In this document: positions 31,353 to 40,237 of the stretch, piece by piece
Numbering within the stretch: the stretch's first letter is position 1
Layout of the letters: the number at the start of each line of letters is the position of its first letter
Source of the DNA: Gnetum montanum
Lineage: Eukaryota > Streptophyta > Gnetopsida > Gnetales > Gnetaceae
DNA: 40,237 nt
NCBI GenBank assembly: GCA_015680685.1
Contig: MNCI01005912.1
Location: 23,337 to 63,573 of the forward strand
Direction of reading: 5' to 3'
The notes under the pieces: model-generated
Database searches by the model: none
What the model was told of the DNA's origin: nothing
Seen by the model: only the letters and a program-made list of their open reading frames with translations
Made by a program: the position numbers and the translations under genes

Positions 31353-34344
31353 TGTTTTAAACTTTAAAAGACTAACACTAATAACTTGATATATTATGTG
31401 TTATAGCTTACTTTTGAAACTTTTTTAATGCATATAGGAGTATATATAATGAATTTATGTTGTTCATGCTTGATGTAATGTTATTATATTAACGTGTTTA
31501 AAATTTTCTATTTTGACGTTAAACATATTATTTTTTATGGTTTTTAATTTTTTGTCTTCTTAATTGCATACACTTTTGAAAATGATAAAAAATTCAATAT
31601 GTTTTTATGTTTTTTAATTACATGATGCTACATGATTTTGAACTGAATTGCAATCCAAAAACAATCTAGATTGCAATTATTTAGATCATGATTTGAAAAT
31701 GGCTAGATCATGATCCGAATCCGACGTTCATAAGTATGATCAAACTCTACCTATACATATGCTTACTTAGGCTTAACATCGTGAGCCATTGGACTAAAAG
31801 AGGTTGATTTGCACAACATGCAAAAGTTTTCAATGATGCAAGTGCCATTTGTAAGTGTGTGCTCACCTCATGTGCAATCCCCATCACCTATCCCGGGGGT
31901 ATATCAAGGTACAATCCAAAAATGATGGTTGAATCACACCTTGTTTGTGTAGCATAGAAAGCTAGAAATAACCCAATCCATAGCTCAATGGTAACCAAAT
32001 TCTTTGAGTTAGGTGCCCCTTAGTGTCTAATGCAACAATACTTGTATTTGGTAGAAACATAGTGGAGGATTAAAACTACATCTAACCACATCCATTAGTG
32101 TTGTTTATAAAACAAAGCTTGAAACAAGTGAGTCACACAAATGTTTAATGTCTTCTAGTTTATTAAGTGATGGGAAGTGATAGCCATCACTTTCGGTATA
32201 CTACTCTTTGAGATATCATAGTACTCTTTAATGGGAAGTGAATCACTTTTGCTATTGATACATTAATCGTTGGAATTATGACAAGTAGACAAGTATCATT
32301 TTATCAACATGTTAAATTCAATGAAGATAGGAGGTCTATAGGCCTTTTAATCAACCCATCATTATAATGAGTCATATTCTTATTCGCTGCTAGTGTAAGT
32401 CTAGCCCTATGTTCTTAGAAGTTTGAGGAAAACTATATGCTGTGAAAATTTAAAAGTTGGTTACTAGGAATCCTACACAATAGGGGAAATTGGAAGATTC
32501 ACAAATGCTGATTGAAGTAGTGGTCTCCAACAGTGCTTGTAGGATGCCGCAACAGGTAGTGAGTAGGAAAGGACTGATCCATCATACACTATCTAAGGTA
32601 GTAGAGGTTTTTGGGTGCATGTATAGTTAGAGGAAGCAAGTTCTTACCTAGGGGATTTGGCAAGCCAGTAAGAGATGAATACAAATGTGATAGTTGTATG
32701 AAAGTGAGAATGTTGTAAAAGCACCTGATCTTGCAAATTGATATTATTCATAAAATCTTAGGTATTTCAGAAAGACATGATTTCCCTATTGATTATGCTA
32801 TTTGTTTGATAGAATTTTTGCTGCGATCTTTTTTATCAATTGTTGATAAAAACTGATTTTGCTAGCCCTTGGATATATGCTTATTAGATTTCCCTATTAA
32901 GTGATTACCCTCTTACGTATTTTTGTGTTAGCTCTGCTTTCAAAGTTGCCTACGGCTATAGGTAGGGCATGGGAAGTTTATTATTACATGGACTATGTTT
33001 CATTGCTCTCCTTATTTGCTTCGTCAAATGGACAGGACTGGGATTTGCAGTTTCATGGGGATAGTATTGTTGGGGAAAGAACCCAGCCTTGAACTGAAAG
33101 TTTTCATTTTTTGTTTGAGTCAGTGGCCTTGCTTGATGGCCTTGCTATTTAGTTTTGTTGGACACAAAATTTTTCATTGTAATCATACTGTAAATAGGTT
33201 GCTTTTGAATGAGTGACGTGTTCAAATATGGAAAATTCTAAACTCATTATCGTGAACAGCTGTATGAATTGCAATTTTTTAAAAAAATTCTTTAGTTCAG
33301 AAACAAGAAAAAGTTCCGTTACACATTCATCATGGACTATGATCTATTAACTATTTGGTTGTAGTAGCCTTTACTTTTGTCTCCAATTTTTTGAATGCTG
33401 TAGTTTTTCTTATATTTATTAGTTGATTAGATTGTATGAGATGTTCTAGCATTGTACAAAATTATTCTTCCATACTTGTTGTTTTATGTTGTTTCTAGTT
33501 TCGTTGTTGTTGTTAGAGAGTATTACAAGGTAACTAATTGGCATTAGTTCTAAATTTTCACTCCTTTTGCTCAGATTCCAATTCAGGTCCTCACAGAAGA
33601 AATGATGAAAAGTAAAATTAAACATTCAGCAACTACATACATAAACAATGCAGACTTCAGATCATTTTTGTAACCTGTCAAATAACGTAAATTGGATACA
33701 GTTGAAACTTACAAAGTTTGTGGTATGTGATACATGTTTTGGGAAAGAACCATCTTGAATATGCATATAATTAAAAAATTTATTTTTGGTCAAGAGGCTA
33801 ACTACAAGCCCTGTCTAAGAGAGTCTTCCTAAGTCACAGTTAATTAAGTTTATCATTATAACAGTGAACATTTTCATGGAAATTATTATTTTGGCTAAGA
33901 GTTTTGTGAAGAGGCCAATGACTTTGTCACGTGGACTTTGTCTCTGGAAATAAATAACTTTTGTCAAGGTGAAGACATAAAGCTTTTCATGAGGATTATC
34001 ATTGAATAACTATACTAATTTTGATTTTTGTTTTCAATGTGAAAATCAATTCTAGGTGAATCAATTTGGGATTTTATTCATTTGAAAAATATAAAAGATT
34101 CTCTCAGCCAAATAATAGATATATATTTAGATATATATCATAAATATATAGCTAAAGTAGTTACATCACATATGAAAAAGCAAATAAATGCTAGTATTCT
34201 CCCACTCTTGATACGATTTTAAAACCCTTTGAAGTAAATAGTCATAGTAATGGAGAAGGAAATATTTGCTCCCAAACAATCACAAAGTTAAAATGAAAAA
34301 CCCATAGAAAAGAAAAGCAAAGAAAAGAGAGAGAAGACATCAAC
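31353..34344. other. AT-rich region, no gene recognised
   Basis: Sequence after the hAT-2 stop is AT-rich. It holds an inverted repeat (31646-31678) and two copies of tagatcatgat near 31683 and 31703, which may belong to the 3' end of hAT-2. A weak tRNA A-box-like word (tagctcaatgg near 31982) is not convincing as a SINE. Short open frames near 32900-33220 match nothing I know. If the decarboxylase fragment extended downstream, its next exons would be here, but I see none. Confidence 0.55.
31646..31678. repeat. 10-bp inverted repeat, 13-base spacer
   Basis: aattgcaatc (31646-31655) and gattgcaatt (31669-31678) are perfect complements. About 300 bases after the hAT-2 stop, it could be subterminal structure of that transposon, which is inference. 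Confidence 0.5.
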
Positions 34345-34491
34345 CTTGATCCAAAAACGTTTACTTTCATCTTGAGACCGGAATGCCATAAGGCGAGAAT
34401 CAGCTGCACAAACAACTACACTATCATTGTCATCATAAGCAATTGGTCAAGCAGTTGTTTTGAGCTCTCTGATGAAAAACTCATTAAATGT
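34345..34491 (-). pseudogene. Phosphatidylserine decarboxylase fragment, exon 3 of 3
   Basis: A 147-base exon (49 codons) with acceptor TTTTCAG ending at 34492 reads TFNEFFIRELKTTA, then TGA, PIAYDDNDSVVVCAADSRLM, AFRSQDESKRFWIK. This is the signature region of the enzyme (F-N-E-F-F-x-R-x-L-K-x-x-A-R-P-I followed by A-A-D-x-R-x-M-x-F). The TGA replaces the invariant Arg (CGA to TGA). The donor is GTTGAT at 34344. The catalytic L-G-S-T/G-S self-cleavage region and all later exons are absent nearby. The three exons keep their introns, so this is a DNA-level copy, not a processed one. Confidence 0.85.
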
Positions 34492-34492
34492 C

Positions 34493-34744
34493 TGAAAATT
34501 CAAAACAATGTTTGGAAGGATAAACTTGAAAGTTTACAAGCTTGTGGATAGCCATGAAAATCTGCTTGCAAGCTTGCTATAGTAATGGTTTCAGGATTCA
34601 GAGCTTTTACTCTCTAGCATTTAAGAAACCATTAAATTTTTTTAAAAAAATTCAAATATATTCCACTTTCACTTTAAAATACATTTAAGTTAAGCTGATA
34701 TCTATTTAAATCAACCTAGAATGTTGATATTTTGAAGAGCATAT
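34493..34744 (-). other. Intron of the decarboxylase fragment
   Basis: AT-rich sequence between exons 2 and 3, bounded by the mutated donor (AT) and a normal acceptor. The other intron (34793-35641) is likewise AT-rich and shows nothing else I recognise. Confidence 0.6.
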
Positions 34745-34792
34745 CTTGAAATGTTCAACAAGGTATTTGAATTCATCCAAATTTATTCGGTC
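34745..34792 (-). pseudogene. Phosphatidylserine decarboxylase fragment, exon 2 of 3
   Basis: A 48-base exon reads DRINLDEFKYLVEHFK, close to the D-Q-I-N-x-D-E-x-K-x-P-x-x-H-F-K of plant PSDs. It follows an acceptor CAG ending at 34793. The donor position reads ATATGC instead of GTATGC, a G-to-A change that would abolish normal splicing. It joins exons 1 and 3 in phase 0. Confidence 0.8.
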
Positions 34793-35641
34793 CTGATTAT
34801 TAAGACAAACCCAGTGTGATTATTATAAAATGAGTATTTTAGTAAGAGATAAAATAAGGAAAATCGAATATAAGAAACAGTTCATCTACCGCTAGGTGAC
34901 AATGCTGCCAACTAACAAATCATAATAAAACAAGTTAACAGAAAGAAAGGTCCAGAAAATATGAAGTAACAAAACTTAATTAGTAACAAATCAAAAAAAG
35001 ATTTTATTGGTACCAAAATGTTGTAGAACAACCAGGAATTTTGTGGGTTCATCACGATCAGCAAAGGAACATAATCAGCCAAAAACTTAATAGTTTAGAT
35101 GTCAAGTTTGAATTCGAGCATTAAAATTCCAACAGCTATAACTGCAATGAAGGAACTAATTATGTTAATGGTATCCAAAGACAAGCTATCATTCCAACAA
35201 ATTTGAGGCAATAAGAGCGGTTTGAATTTTAATGTAAAATAACAATTAAAATATTGAATAAATGTCTTATTTGCAGTATTCATGTATTAGCAGTAGAAGT
35301 TTATTCAAAACAAAAATACAAAGATTTAAGTTACAGAAAATTTAAAAATTGACTAAACTGGTTCCTAGACAAAGAACTTAACTGTAAACAAGTAGCTCAA
35401 TAGTGCGAATAGGGTTATTAACTAATTTTAGGGCTCATTATATAAATTCAAGTTCACTAAATCATATTGTATATTTGCACATTTGCAGCAGGAATGTTAG
35501 CAGGAGTAGAGGTAAGCTCTCATATATATATACATACATGTGTGTATAACAGAACACTCAATGTTTTAAATATAACTTTCTTATACATATCCATACAGAT
35601 ATCCAACTCAATAGTAGGGATCAAGAGAGAAAGGGTCATGC

Positions 35642-35742
35642 CTCAAAAAACTTGATGAACTTTGGAATGTCCTTTGCAGAATCAGGGGAATTCATTCTCT
35701 CCCCTTGTTTCTTCGAAATGCTTTCTAGAAAATCTTTTGTAC
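35642..35742 (-). pseudogene. Phosphatidylserine decarboxylase fragment, exon 1 of 3
   Basis: Phosphatidylserine decarboxylase makes phosphatidylethanolamine in membranes. The exon reads TKDFLESISKKQGERMNSPD then SAKDIPKFIKFFE, matching the plant PSD segment with K-Q-G-x-x-M-[ND]-S-P and I-P-x-F-[IV]-x-F-F. The acceptor is TATAG ending at 35743. The donor side reads GAG followed by GCATGA, so the intron would be of the GC type, or the donor is mutated. The length is 101 bases. The next exon fits directly in sequence and phase. Confidence 0.8.
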
Positions 35743-36735
35743 CTATACAAAAGTGAAATAATTGGAAAGTCCTAAAATAATATCGTGTATCTCCATCACA
35801 ATAGCACGTAGCTGGATAAAGTAATGTGTATATTGTTTCAACTACATCCACTTGAGTGGTCCAAATATCTTTATAGTAGCAATGAAATACAGAATTATTA
35901 ATATTTTGAATGCACTGAAACTCTGAGAAATTAAAGATATTTTAACATAAATTATATCATTAGTTAAGCTGATGAATATGGGATAATTAAAAGATCAATT
36001 TTTGTGACAAGAAAATGAAATTTGAAATAAAGAAATACTGGGTTGAATTTTGTAGGCAGGTCTAGTGATCTAGATTGAGATTATCCCCCCTAGAAGAAAA
36101 TAACAGCATCTATAGATACATTAGCAAACATGCTAATTAATGAGGAACAGGTCATAATCCAAAGCATATTAACTACTAGCATAGGGACCATTGTAAAATG
36201 GTTCAGAAATACAGGAAGATAAGAAAACAAAAGTTTGGTATGCATGATTGTTGATTATGATTTATATATTGTATGCGGTCTTGGTGGGTTATTAGGATGA
36301 GTTAGTTTATTATGATTGCACTTTATATGTTATGATACTTTGGCTTTTATGTTATGATTATGATGTCTTTACATGCTTAACTAACATAATTATACACATT
36401 AGTCTTATGCGATGTCTTAGACAGGTGATGTGGCTAGCAAGGATGTTGGATTGGGTATAAGAGCAACTATTTGATATGTATTTATGTTTTATGTGTAATT
36501 TCAGTATTTATGCATTTGAATTGTAGTTCTATGTTGTGTGATACTTATATATGATTTTAGCATGTGGATGTGTAGTGTGTTTAATATAGATCTTAGTGGT
36601 TCAAATGAATTTTAATTTAGAGTCTTAGTGTGTTTGTTATGCATGTTTGAGTGTAGGACATTAGTTGGGGAAGAAATAAAACAAAATAAGTTATGAAAAA
36701 ATATATAGTTTTTTAAAAAACAAAGTTAATAGAAA

Positions 36736-36754
36736 GCTTACATGTCATGTAAGC
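36736..36754. repeat. 19-bp perfect palindrome
   Basis: gcttacatg (36736-36744), a central t, and catgtaagc (36746-36754) form a perfect dyad with 9-base arms. It lies 40 bases upstream of a TATA-like box. Such a dyad could bind a dimeric factor. Confidence 0.7.
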
Positions 36755-36793
36755 AAAAAAGGGGAAAAGCAACCTTGATGTATATACACCATG

Positions 36794-36802
36794 TATATAT
36801 AG
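36794..36802 (+). promoter_or_regulatory. TATA-like box
   Basis: tatatatag followed by an A-run and then a C/T-rich leader. Its position after the palindrome suggests a core promoter, but AT-rich DNA produces such words by chance. Confidence 0.3.
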
Positions 36803-38599
36803 AAAAAAAAAATCAAAACCAACAAGAAGCACAAATATCATTCTTTTCCTTTTGGCCACCACCATTCACATCTTTTACCCATAGAATTTTGGTTTCTACT
36901 TTTTTTTTTGGTTTTTTCTGAAAATAGAAACGGAGTTTGAGTGAGCTTGCTCTTCCTCATTTCTTCTATTTTCTTCTGTTTTCAACTCCTTTTTTGAAAT
37001 TTTAGTTTTGTGAATAATTTTTTCTTTGCTCTGAGTTTGGATTTGAGATTGTTGTGGTCACATCAATGTGGGTACAAAATTTGTTTGAAGTGAAACAGAG
37101 TTTTGCCAGATTTCTGAGGATTTTATGCTTAGTTTGGACTTTCTACTTCAACAATTTTAACTTGTGATCTTTACCTTTTTCCTGTATTTTTGTCCTAAAT
37201 TAGTGTCTACAATCATGCAATGTGGGCATGTAGGACAAATAGCTTTTTAAAAAAAGTTGAGGAATTGTTTTGAAGATTTCCCAAAATTTACAGTTTGGTT
37301 TGCAAATTATTTACAAATAGATATGTGATGAATGAAAGAATGTGGACTTGTGGAATATTATATGTAATGTTGATGTGACTAGCATACTTTTAATATTATA
37401 TTTTATGGGTATGTTTTTGGACAAGTGTTTATGGAAGTTTTGATTATCATTGGCAGTAATTAAATTTTATTATTTAATATTTTATTAATTAAATTTTAAA
37501 CATGTATAACGTTGTCTCTAGGAGTCCGATTGAGGTGAAATTGGTGTCACTAGGATCATCTTTTGACATATTTTCTAATCATGGAATTTGTTTCCTTCTT
37601 TGGCATCTATAATTTTGGAGGTTACAATAGTGATCATTTTTATAAAATTATATGTAGATCATGATGTTTGTGGAAAGAAATTTTGTCATGCCATGCTATA
37701 GTATCATCTTTATGGAGAAAGTGTGACTATTAGGTGTGAATATTTGTGGTCATGTTATGTTTGTTTTGGATATGTTGTACTCATGACATGTGGTAGATTA
37801 AGCTAGCCTGGATTGGTACATGTCATTGCAACAACACTTGTAGTTGTCATTGGTAGGTGGTGCTAGCATAAGGGTGTGGACCGGTTGGTGATGAGGTACC
37901 TTGGAGGTAGTTATGCATTGACCCCCACTGTGATGCATTAGTGAGGCTCTTGTCTCAGGCCTCATCTTGAGAGTGGGAGAGCATAGGTGTGATTGTCCGT
38001 ACAATTAGTACATGCCATAGGTATGTATGTCCCTATAGCCAATCCTCCAAAAGGCTAGTGGTTGCAGGTCACAAGTTAACAAACATTAGCACTGGTAGGA
38101 TAAATAAAAGACCTGCAAACAAGTTACTGATTATGAGCACTCATGACAATGTTTCACATGCTATACTAAGTGTGGATTTGCTAGCAAATACATGAATTAT
38201 AGGTATAGGTTGGTGTAGTGACTTCATGGATTATGTATATGTTAGCATCGTTTTGTGAGTCATAGTAATGATAATATAGCATGTGATTAATCCATGATTG
38301 TATGCTCCATGTGATGCTTGATGTTATGATGTGGGTATGACTACATGGGCATGATTGTTAAGATGTATGCAATGTAGTGTAATGTATGTATGATTGATTA
38401 TGTCTGACAATGATTACAAAAGGAAGGGGCCAACTTGGGTCCTCTATAAGATCAATCAGGTTTAGGTCAGCTTTACCTTTTTTCTCACCAGGTGTATCTT
38501 GGTCACGAGCCATGAGTGAACCACTTCTAATCATAGGACTCAATTATGTTCCTTCAAAAATAAGGTGTGTATTCCTTCCTCCCAATTCAGATTTGAACG

Positions 38600-40237
38600 A
38601 GCCTGGCTAACAAAAAATGGCTTTGTAAGCTAGTGGAGGACATTTGGAATAAGTACCCTATCCAAGTGGACCCACATGACATCTTTAAGCATGGTTTGCA
38701 ACAACTCAAGAAGGATATTAGAAAGTTCTGAAACAAAGATAAGTATTTCTTCAAAGTCCTCCATTCGGATTTACATAAATTGCAAATGCATATACAAGAG
38801 ACATAGGAAAGGGGGAGGCCCTGGAGGAGGGGGAGCATGACCTATTAGTTCAACTCCAAGAGTTATTGGAGGAGGAGCACACATACTACTAGGAGAGATC
38901 AATGGCCAAATGGCTAAAGGAGGATAGAAATACTAAATCCTTATTTGTTGTGGCCAATGCATCAAAAAGAGCCAAAGTAGTTCAATCTATTAACAACAGG
39001 GAGAGTTTAATTCATAATCCATAGAAAATTGCATAGGTTATACAACAGTTTTGTATGGATATTTGGGAAGGCAAGATTTCTCCCCTATGACTATCCCCTC
39101 CTAATGGGTCATCAACATGAACGATAATGACAAGTTACTAGCCTCCATTGCAAAACAAGAGCTCTCTAAAATTATCCAATCTATAAAATGGGGGCTAATG
39201 GTTGGTTAATTAAAATTTTCAAAGAATTCGTCAACATTCTAGATGACAAAATCGTGGATGCCTTCAACCTTATGCTCAAGCGGGGCTCAATTAGGAAGGA
39301 GATTAATTGCTCTAGGATTATCCTAGTGCTGAAGGTCAATAAGCCCACCTAACTAGCTCATTTCTAGCCCACTGGGATGTGTAACATGTTGCTCCACTTG
39401 TTAACTAAGGCCCTTGTTAAAAGGATGCAATCTCTTATGTTGTCTCTTAGTGGAGTTCAAGAGGTTGACTTTGTCAAAGGAAGGTTCATCAAGGACCAAA
39501 TCTTGCTCCTTCATGAGATCATACACTCCATCCATAGGGAAAAATTCCCAGGTATGTTCCTCAAGCTCAACATCACTAAAGCATATGATATTATCAATTG
39601 GACATACTTTGTTGAGATTATGGTAAAGAAATGATTTCATCCAGAATTTGTAATATATGCACCAACCTCCAAGCAATGGGTGCCTTTTCATATGACATTA
39701 ATGGAAAGCTCTAGGGGTTTTCCTTTCCAAAGGGGGCTAAAAGAAGGGAACCCTTATTGCCTTACCTTTTTATACTTGTCATGGATACAATGAATTAGTA
39801 CTACAAGTCTAAAGGGGTCCAAGGGTTGAACATCGAAGGGTTCACTTGCATTACCAATCACTACATGGATGACACATTCCGAGTGATAAAGGCTATTATG
39901 CTACAAATGGAGGCTATTACTAGGCCCCTCGACTAAATATCCAAGGAGCTAGGGCTAGCTATCACTTGGGATAAATTAGCAATCCAGTTCCAATTTATTC
40001 AAAGGGTTTAGTCTAGGGTGGAACATTGAAAATCCAAATTTTTATCAAGTGTATGGTAATCCTTGCTTTCTCTATGCTTTCTACTATAACTAAATACATC
40101 ACTTTAGTCACCTCCCCACCTAAGCAAGTTGTCAACAAAGTTAACCAAATCATCAAACATTTCATCTGGTCAAGGAGGGAGGGGGTAACCAACTACATCT
40201 TATTTGTTGAGATAAGGTTGCTAGATCCAAGGCTATT
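38600..40237 (+). mobile_element. LINE copy E, partial ORF2, runs off the window
   Basis: The plus strand encodes the middle of a LINE ORF2. After a charged segment (LEEGEHDLLVQLQELLEEEH near 38817) come MAKWLKEDRNTKSLFVVANA (38900-38960), VKGRFIKDQILLLHEIIHSI (39472-39530), MFLKLNITKAYDIINW (39554-39601; catalytic Asp changed to Asn), LPYLFILVMDTMN (39757-39795) and YMDDTF (39862-39879), the catalytic box with Met as in many RTs. The endonuclease is not seen upstream, so the copy is probably 5'-truncated near 38600. The low similarity of its pre-RT part to copies B and C suggests another subfamily. Stops and frameshifts are frequent. Confidence 0.8.

Larger units (their letters stand above)
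35743..38599. other. AT-rich region, no gene recognised; possible promoter or LTR
   Basis: No coding signal. At 36736-36802 a perfect palindrome precedes a TATA-like box and a pyrimidine-rich leader (36840-37000), which looks like a promoter or LTR U3/R. No coding sequence that it would drive was identified. Upstream decarboxylase exons, expected on the minus strand above 35743, were not found. Confidence 0.5.

Noticed and set aside
31974-32030. tRNA-like A box (tagctcaatgg), possible SINE or tRNA gene
   Set aside because: No clear B box, no cloverleaf, no poly(A) or duplication seen.
32901-33216. Two open frames of 63 and 73 codons
   Set aside because: No recognised motif and not supported by neighbours; length is within chance for this region.
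35490-35512. Possible 23-base micro-exon (AG, then AGMLAGVE coding, then GTAAGC) on the plus strand
   Set aside because: Good splice-like borders but far too short, with no partner exons.
1-40237. CRISPR arrays, bacterial operons, rRNA genes
   Set aside because: Nothing of this kind is visible; the repeats are degenerate and the coding content is plant transposons.

Overview
The window is nuclear DNA from a plant with a large, repeat-rich genome. The sequence shows plant-type spliceosomal introns, a tRNA-Asp primer-binding site typical of plant Ty3/gypsy elements, plant L1-type LINEs with a DUF4283-type ORF1, and hAT transposases. A gymnosperm is a reasonable guess because the elements are old, nested and heavily mutated, but nothing here proves it. 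I find no intact protein-coding gene: every coding stretch is a decayed transposable element or a gene fragment. An 849-base gap (15549-16397) and two single Ns (22140, 31026) show this is a draft assembly.

Layout. 1-2124: AT-rich flank and what looks like the promoter-to-U5 part of a 5' LTR (motif cluster, TATA box). 2130-6310: a Ty3/gypsy (Athila/Tat-like) remnant with primer-binding site, gag, protease and integrase, but no reverse transcriptase or RNase H between protease and integrase. 7216-14836: two LINE copies, both on the minus strand, head to tail (A at 12640-14836, 5'-truncated; B at 7216-12560, nearly full but cut at its 3' end). 14837-16397: a degenerate minisatellite and the gap. 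16771-18474: hAT transposase 1, minus strand. 18475-20808: tandem and dispersed short repeats between two divergent hAT genes. 20809-31352: hAT transposase 2, plus strand, split by a 6.3-kb LINE (C, minus, about 21060-27445) and by a second insertion (D, plus, about 28816-30640). 31353-38600: AT-rich sequence with three exons of a phosphatidylserine decarboxylase gene fragment (34345-35742, minus). 38600-40237: a fifth LINE (E, plus) running off the window.

The most interesting item is a protein module I could not match to a standard LINE part. It occurs four times (A, B, C, D). It has an N-terminal block resembling the domain of plant transposon/envelope-like proteins, then in two copies a short acidic V-D-L-T-S-D motif, then a long coiled coil and a conserved C-terminal block. 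Three copies lie directly behind the zinc-binding domain of a LINE ORF2, and in copy C the reading frame runs on without a shift. The fourth sits alone inside hAT-2 as a separate insertion. This suggests a LINE lineage with an extra 3' module. Its stop codons are almost all TAG where CAG would be expected, as produced by decay of methylated CHG sites.
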